Of a stretch of 64,000 nt of DNA, positions 59,363-64,000 are shown in pieces. Both the position numbers and the translations under genes were made by a program. Location of the stretch: NCBI RefSeq assembly GCF_900104575.1, contig NZ_LT629731.1, forward strand, positions 3,874,016 to 3,938,015, in the 5' to 3' direction. The DNA is from Bacillus tuaregi. Its GTDB lineage: Bacteria; Bacillota; Bacilli; Bacillales; Cytobacillaceae. Below the pieces are notes generated by a model. That model made no database searches. It saw nothing but the letters and a program-made list of their open reading frames with translations, and was not told where the DNA came from. How positions within the stretch are numbered: position 1 is the stretch's first letter; each line of letters opens with the position of its first letter.

Positions 59363-60688
59363 TTATTTAAAAATAAAATATAAAACAAAGATGACAAAGA
59401 ATAGATACATAATTGGATTAATTTCTTTTGCCCGACCTGATACTATCATTGTAATAGGATAGAATATAAATCCAACTGCAATACCTGTTGCAATACTATA
59501 AGAAAGCGGCATTGTCACCATAGTTAAAAAGGCTGGAACTGCCACTTCAAATTTAGTCCACTCAATTTTCCCAAGCGACGAAACCATGAGTACACCTACA
59601 ATAATTAGTGCCGGGGCCGTGACAGCTGATGTAACAACTGATAACAGTGGGAAAAAGAAAAGTGACAATAAGAAACATGCTGCAGTTACCAGCGATGCAA
59701 AGCCTGTTCTTGCGCCTGCTGCAACCCCTGCAGACGATTCCACGTAGGATGTAACCGTTGAGGTTCCAAGAATAGACCCTGTAACAGATGCAATCGAGTC
59801 AGCTAGTAAGGCCTGTCCCGCACGAGGCAGTTTGTTATCTTTCACAAAACCAGCCTGGTTTGCTACCGCAACTAATGTACCTGCATTATCAAAGAAATCA
59901 ACAAATAAGAATGTTAACACAATTCCAAGCATGGACGCTGTATAAAATGACGGGTCACTGAATGATGAAAATAACGCACCAAATGTCGGCTCAAGGCTAG
60001 GCACTTTATCAACTACCTTATCAGGTGTTTCAATTAAACCGAAGATCATACCAGCGATAATGGAGATGATCATTCCATAGAAAACTCCACCTTTTACTCC
60101 TCTAACCATAAGAATTACAGTCACTAAAATACCAAAAATAGTAAGCAATGTATTCGGTGCTGATAAATCACCAATTCCAACAAGAGTTGCATCGTTATTA
60201 ACAATAATCCCTGATGTTTGCAAACCAATAAATGTAATAAACAAACCAATACCTGCACCAACTGCATGTTTTAATTCAATCGGAATGGCATTAATTAATT
60301 TTTCGCGAAGACCTGTTAATGTCAAAATTAAAAAGAACACACTTGAAATAAAAACTGCACCTAACGCATGCTGCCACGGTATTCCACTTGCAAGTACGAC
60401 AGTATAAGCAAAGAACGCATTTAAGCCCAATCCTGGTGCAAGTGCCAGCGGGTATCTACCCAAAAGCCCCATTATGATACTTCCTATTGCAGCAGACAAA
60501 GCAGTCGCTACAAAGACGGCTCCGTAGTCCATACGCAATGCATCAGGCAAATCTGGAATATCGGCTAAAGTTAGTGTAATAGGATTTACTACGAGTATAT
60601 ACGCCATCGCAAGAAAGGTTGTTAAACCGCCAATGATTTCACGACGATAATTAGTGCCAAGCTCTTCAAACTGAAAATACTTTTTCAT
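59363..60688 (-). CDS. pbuG: NCS2-family hypoxanthine/guanine permease PbuG
   Basis: 441 residues from the ATG at 60688 with AGGAGGAACACC; the start upstream (60748) lacks a site. Twelve to fourteen membrane helices in the AzgA branch (FLAMAYILVVNPITL, GLGLNAFFAYTVV, DFFDNAGTLVAVANQAG, STVTSYVESSAGVAAGARTG). Its leader has a guanine-type riboswitch and its promoter PurBoxes, as for pbuG in B. subtilis. Confidence 0.93.
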   Translation of the reverse strand: MKKYFQFEELGTNYRREIIGGLTTFLAMAYILVVNPITLTLADIPDLPDALRMDYGAVFVATALSAAIGSIIMGLLGRYPLALAPGLGLNAFFAYTVVLASGIPWQHALGAVFISSVFFLILTLTGLREKLINAIPIELKHAVGAGIGLFITFIGLQTSGIIVNNDATLVGIGDLSAPNTLLTIFGILVTVILMVRGVKGGVFYGMIISIIAGMIFGLIETPDKVVDKVPSLEPTFGALFSSFSDPSFYTASMLGIVLTFLFVDFFDNAGTLVAVANQAGFVKDNKLPRAGQALLADSIASVTGSILGTSTVTSYVESSAGVAAGARTGFASLVTAACFLLSLFFFPLLSVVTSAVTAPALIIVGVLMVSSLGKIEWTKFEVAVPAFLTMVTMPLSYSIATGIAVGFIFYPITMIVSGRAKEINPIMYLFFVIFVLYFIFK

Positions 60689-60814
60689 GGTGTTCCTCCT
60701 CTTATATATAGTCCCTTCAAAAGCGGTTTTTGACCCATCTTCATGCAAGAAATCAGCAGTTAATTATTTTTGCATACTGATAGATTGCACATAATAATTT
60801 GAGGCAAATCCAAA

Positions 60815-60843
60815 TAGCACTTCCATTAAGAACAGAAGTGCTT
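60815..60843 (-). terminator. Riboswitch-controlled terminator of pbuG
   Basis: GCACTTC/GAAGTGC stem on the minus strand followed by TATTTGG. AGTCAAGC just before it resembles the aptamer P3/P1 strand, so an antiterminator form is likely. Confidence 0.7.
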
Positions 60844-60890
60844 GACTACAAATAATGACAATAAAAGGAGATTATACAATTTATTATCAC

Positions 60891-60958
60891 CTCGTAGTCA
60901 AGCTATTTACGGTAGCTTGGTAGAAACTTCTGGGCCATATCCCCAAGATTATACGACG
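60891..60958 (-). promoter_or_regulatory. Purine riboswitch aptamer, guanine type (pbuG leader)
   Basis: Minus-strand CGTCGTATAATCTTGGGGAT, ATGGCCCAGAAGTTTCTACC, AAGCTACCGTAAATAGCTTG and ACTACGAGG. C at the specificity base (GACTACG). Confidence 0.94.
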
Positions 60959-60983
60959 TATTTGATTATCGCTTTACGAAAAC

Positions 60984-61012
60984 ATTATATCAACATAGAG
61001 TAAACGCGTCAA
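60984..61012 (-). promoter_or_regulatory. pbuG promoter
   Basis: -35 TTGACG (61012-61007), -10 TATAAT (60989-60984), 17-nt spacer, minus strand. Confidence 0.82.
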
Positions 61013-61018
61013 CAAAAA

Positions 61019-61054
61019 ACGAACAATAGCATAATTGTATTTTTTATTATTCGT
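61019..61054. promoter_or_regulatory. Tandem PurBoxes upstream of pbuG
   Basis: ACGAACAAT (61019-61027) and ATTATTCGT (61046-61054) face each other just upstream of the promoter, like the PurBoxes of the pur operon. Confidence 0.78.
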
Positions 61055-61142
61055 GTTTGATGTATAACAAACAGTAGTTCTCTACACGTTTGGTCATTTT
61101 ATTTCTATCAAGACATTCTAAAATAATCATATGGACATTTGA

Positions 61143-61239
61143 TCAAATTTGCCCGTCGAATTTGCGTCCGGATTACCTGAGCTCGCTCGGGTAATCTACC
61201 TTAAAAAATCGCAAGACTCGCCGGAGGCTTAACTTCATT
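61143..61239. repeat. Direct repeat copy 1 flanking the TauE/SafE gene
   Basis: 97 nt nearly identical to 62473-62570 (GCCCGTCGAATTTGCGTCCG, GATTACCTGAG, GCCGGAGGCTTAACTTCATT). This copy can fold: TCCGG pairs with CCGGA and GATTACC with GGTAATC inside. Confidence 0.85.
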
Positions 61240-61354
61240 CTGCCGGGGTTTGTACCCCACTGAATCGAAGTACCTTCAATCAGTGTACCTGTTACAATTG
61301 TACCAAATCCCTTAACGGAACGTTTCTGGTTATTAAACCTTGTAGATAGAATAA

Positions 61355-61400
61355 GGAAGACAGCATAGCCGCCTTCCCTGATTCTATTAATAAAAACTTA
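61355..61400 (-). terminator. Hairpin after the TauE/SafE gene
   Basis: AGAAT-AGGAAG pairs with CTTCC-ATTCT around GACAGCATAGCCGC; an imperfect stem, weak T-run. Confidence 0.45.
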
Positions 61401-61417
61401 TTTATACATGAATACTA

Positions 61418-62323
61418 TTAAGCTCCCTTTTGATAGGATTGCACTTCAGGAGCAACTGCCGGTTTAAAGCCTGATCTTAACATTGAAACGGAAGTATATA
61501 AGACTACAGCGATAATTAACCATGTTAATAGAGTTAAATCTAAACTAGTTACAAATGTAACTGCAATAGCTACACCTAAGATACCGCCAATAGTTAAACC
61601 GATTGCACCTTTTTTAGAATAACGACTAAATTTAACGAACTCATAGCTTGCTACAGGCATTAACGCTGAACAAGATGTCATCATAATTGGGAAAGCTACA
61701 AGCGGGTTTAATCCAAGCATATACACTAAAGCCATACATGGTGCATATAGGCCAATTCCTGCAGTCATTAACGCACCTAAAATAAAGTTTCCTACGATAC
61801 CAATCATAAGCGGTATACCGCTTAGCCCCATCGCTTCATTACCTTGACCTAGCATATCAAGAACAGACAGCTGTTTAAGAGCCATCAGGATGGCTGTAAG
61901 AGCTAATGCAATACCCATAACCTTTTGAATCATTTTCTCCGGTAGCTTTGATACCGTTCTTGCTCCTACCCAAGAGCCTACCATTGCTGCAATAACCATA
62001 GAAACAAGAGTTAATGCTTCAACCTTAACAACAGTAGTAAAGATAATTGCTTCTATGATAACTGGAATTGTATGACCGACATTTAATGTTCCAGGCAACA
62101 ATTCATCATTCTTTAAAAATTTTGTAATTTTAAAACCAAGTGTTGTAGTCGCAAATGAACCGATTCCAAGAGTATCAAGAAAATCTGTAATAAGACCTAC
62201 AATAAATGCTGTTAACGTTTTTTCCGGACCCAGGTTCGCTTTGTGTTTGATTAAATCTTTGATGAGAAAGAATGAAAACCAAACTCCCAAAGCAACAAGC
62301 AGTGTTATTATTGCTGCAACCAT
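61418..62323 (-). CDS. TSUP-family permease (TauE/SafE)
   Basis: 301 residues from the ATG at 62323 (AAAGG 9 nt upstream). Eight or so membrane helices; paired family motifs ITDFLDTLGIGSFATTTLGF near 50-65 and LGALMTAGIGLYAPCMALVYMLG near 190. The family moves sulfite, sulfoacetate and related anions; the substrate here is not shown. It lies downstream of prdF in the same direction, so a link to proline reduction or its selenium supply is possible but only a guess. Confidence 0.88.
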   Translation of the reverse strand: MVAAIITLLVALGVWFSFFLIKDLIKHKANLGPEKTLTAFIVGLITDFLDTLGIGSFATTTLGFKITKFLKNDELLPGTLNVGHTIPVIIEAIIFTTVVKVEALTLVSMVIAAMVGSWVGARTVSKLPEKMIQKVMGIALALTAILMALKQLSVLDMLGQGNEAMGLSGIPLMIGIVGNFILGALMTAGIGLYAPCMALVYMLGLNPLVAFPIMMTSCSALMPVASYEFVKFSRYSKKGAIGLTIGGILGVAIAVTFVTSLDLTLLTWLIIAVVLYTSVSMLRSGFKPAVAPEVQSYQKGA

Positions 62324-62472
62324 ATTTATCAACCTTTCTTATTTTGAATAACATTTCGACTTTCCATAAATAATCACACCCAAATGGCCTGTAGAGTACG
62401 CATGTCTAACAAGCGATTCATCTTAATCAATGAATATCCACGTACACCACAGACCATTTAACAATCTTTATA

Positions 62473-62570
62473 TCAAATTCGCCCGTCGAATTTGCGTCCG
62501 GATTACCTGAGGTCGCTCGATAAATTACCCCTAAAAAATCCGTGTCATCCGCCGGAGGCTTAACTTCATT
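62473..62570. repeat. Direct repeat copy 2 flanking the TauE/SafE gene
   Basis: 98 nt, same orientation as 61143-61239, starting 31 nt past the prdF stop. The outer TCCGG/CCGGA pair is kept but the inner pairing is lost. Confidence 0.85.
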
Positions 62571-62601
62571 GTTCTGAGAGCGATTTAGTTATTGCGCTAG
62601 C

Positions 62602-63696
62602 TTATTTCAATGTAAAGCCATATTTAAGCGGATCTTCAGGGTCAATCAAGAAAGTATTATATCCTGTAATGTAAGCAGACCCCGTTACCTCCGGAATGAT
62701 TGCAGCTTGTCCACCAATCATGGTTTCCTCCACAATACGGCCTTTAAATAAAGTACCCAGGATACTTTCGTATACAAATGGTTCATCAATATCTAATTCT
62801 CCACGCGCATGAAGAGTGGCTAGCTTTGCACTAGTTCCAGTACCGCAAGGAGAACGGTCTACCTGTCCTTGTCCAAAAACAACTACATTTTTGTAGGTTG
62901 CTTCAGGATGTGTTGGATCATCGAAAATTTCAATTAAATCAGCTTTATTAATATGCGCTAAGGTTGGATGTTGAATTTCGATTGTTTCATTCACCCTATT
63001 AAGAACCTTCATACCAATATCAGATAGCTTTGATGCATTTTCCGGCACTACCTTTAAGCCTAATTCCTTTGCAGAGATAATGACAAAAAAGCTGCCGCCA
63101 AATGAGATATCAAAGGTTACTTCTCTATCTAATTCAGGGATAAATAGCTTTTGATTCCTTTTATATAGGAAGGAAGGTACGTTTTTAAATGATACTTCTT
63201 TTACTTTATTGCCGCCCTTTATGTAAGCGGTTGCTTGGACAAGTCCAGCTGCCGTGTCAAGAACAACCTGTGCCGTTCTTTGATCAGCAAAGGTTTCAAC
63301 CATTCCTGTTTCAATCGCTGCAGTAACAGCGGCAATGGTATTATGTCCGCACATATTTAAATAACCGCCACCATCCATAAATATGATTCCAAAATCAGCT
63401 TCTGGATGTACCGGAGGAGTTAAAAATGCACCAAACATTTCATTATGACCACGCGGCTCATGCATTAACGCTGTACGCAAATGATCCTGATGATCAATTA
63501 AATATTGTCTTTTATCAGCCATTGTCATTCCAGGTATATTAGGAAGACCACCGGTAACGATACGCGCAGCTTCACCCGCAGTATGAGAGTCAATCGCCGT
63601 GACCATTCTTGTTACGCCTGTTCTTCTTTCACGAGACGTCTCCTCGGTAATTAAGTCTTCTCTATCAATAACTGGAATTAAATCTGATACTGTCAT
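62602..63696 (-). CDS. prdF: Proline racemase (PrdF-type)
   Basis: 364 residues from the ATG at 63696 (GGAGG 6 nt upstream). Both catalytic Cys are present, in GYLNMCGHNTI and DRSPCGTGTSA, with the early AIDSHTAGE and family-typical HEPRGHNEMFGA. It interconverts L- and D-proline, giving D-proline for the reductase. Close to hydroxyproline epimerases, but the gene just upstream is PrdE-like, which supports PrdF. Confidence 0.9.
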   Translation of the reverse strand: MTVSDLIPVIDREDLITEETSRERRTGVTRMVTAIDSHTAGEAARIVTGGLPNIPGMTMADKRQYLIDHQDHLRTALMHEPRGHNEMFGAFLTPPVHPEADFGIIFMDGGGYLNMCGHNTIAAVTAAIETGMVETFADQRTAQVVLDTAAGLVQATAYIKGGNKVKEVSFKNVPSFLYKRNQKLFIPELDREVTFDISFGGSFFVIISAKELGLKVVPENASKLSDIGMKVLNRVNETIEIQHPTLAHINKADLIEIFDDPTHPEATYKNVVVFGQGQVDRSPCGTGTSAKLATLHARGELDIDEPFVYESILGTLFKGRIVEETMIGGQAAIIPEVTGSAYITGYNTFLIDPEDPLKYGFTLK

Positions 63697-63748
63697 TGCG
63701 ATAACCTCCAAGTTTGAAAGCTCAATGATCTGGGCTTTAACTCAATTA

Positions 63749-64000
63749 TTATTGTTTATCCCGTCTTATTTTCAACTTCAACAACGCCAGTGCTTTTCTT
63801 GCGTCCATCTCAACCACGTTGTTTTCGCCTACAACCTCAGTTTCAATACCTTCTACTGATTTATTAAAGTCGACAACTAAATCAGTGAATTCATTTGTCA
63901 CCACAAACTTTGCCATAGTTCCGATAAACTTTAACCCGACAATACTTATGTTTCGTTTCCCGATTTCTTCCATTGTATTGGCGAAGTCAACATCACTATT
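63749..64000 (-). CDS. prdE: C-terminal part of a D-proline reductase PrdE-like protein (cut by window edge)
   Basis: The frame enters from beyond the right edge: codons before the ATG at 63973 read NSDVDFANT. Visible: VDFANTMEEIGKRNISIVGL, KFVVTNEFTDLVVDFNKS, VEGIETEVVGENNVVEMDAR, then KALALLKLKI and stop. From memory this fits the PrdA/PrdD/PrdE type, and closest to PrdE. It lies 52 nt from prdF. If correct, the operon outside the window should contain prdB, whose catalytic residue is selenocysteine. Confidence 0.68.
   Translation of the reverse strand, partial: NSDVDFANTMEEIGKRNISIVGLKFIGTMAKFVVTNEFTDLVVDFNKSVEGIETEVVGENNVVEMDARKALALLKLKIRRDKQ

Overview
The window is low-GC DNA from a Bacillaceae chromosome. 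Several gene blocks match the Bacillus subtilis order: yebG-purEKBCSQLFMNHD, and yerA-yerB-yerC-pcrB-pcrA-ligA-camS-opuE with gatCAB. Strong AGGAGG-type ribosome sites, TTG and GTG starts, PurR boxes and purine riboswitches fit this. Almost all core genes lie on the minus strand. The last genes (prdF and the end of a PrdE-like gene) point to a D-proline reductase operon running in from beyond the right edge. The catalytic PrdB subunit of that enzyme is a selenoprotein in known cases.

Region 1 (1-13565) looks like an integrated mobile island. It carries three overlapping tyrosine recombinases plus a small coiled-coil protein (a Tn554-like tnpABC module with an extra recombinase), a ribbon-helix-helix/coiled-coil protein facing repeated TTTACC motifs, an Hg-type merR with a CopZ-like metallochaperone, a methyltransferase, cadC-cadA and a cadD-type exporter. 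cadC and cadD share the same promoter layout, each with two CadC-type palindromes. cadA has an in-frame TGA exactly at the first Cys of its CxxC metal site. A hairpin that fits the bacterial SECIS rules follows it. The island ends inside a truncated PH-domain gene.

Region 2 (13874-24500) holds a frameshifted plsY, a thioredoxin-like gene, opuE, gatCAB, yueI and the glyoxylate shunt genes aceB and aceA.

Region 3 (24500-37020) is the camS-ligA-pcrA-pcrB-yerC-yerB-yerA block. pcrA is split by three group II introns of 774, 1418 and 757 nt, all on the coding strand. Removing them at GUGCG...AY boundaries gives four exons totalling 2217 nt, which restores a 738-residue helicase with intact motifs. 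Two introns have no ORF and the third has a ruined reverse transcriptase, so splicing must rely on RNA alone or on a maturase encoded elsewhere.

Region 4 (37295-41847) has a polysaccharide deacetylase, a cell-wall amidase and a two-component system. Region 5 (42101-55766) is the full purine operon, controlled by tandem PurBoxes and a guanine-type riboswitch with a terminator, and divided between purF and purM by a repeat. Region 6 (56095-64000) has ptsG with its antiterminator gene glcT, pbuG with its own PurBoxes and riboswitch, a TauE/SafE permease flanked by a 97-98 nt direct repeat, and the prd genes.
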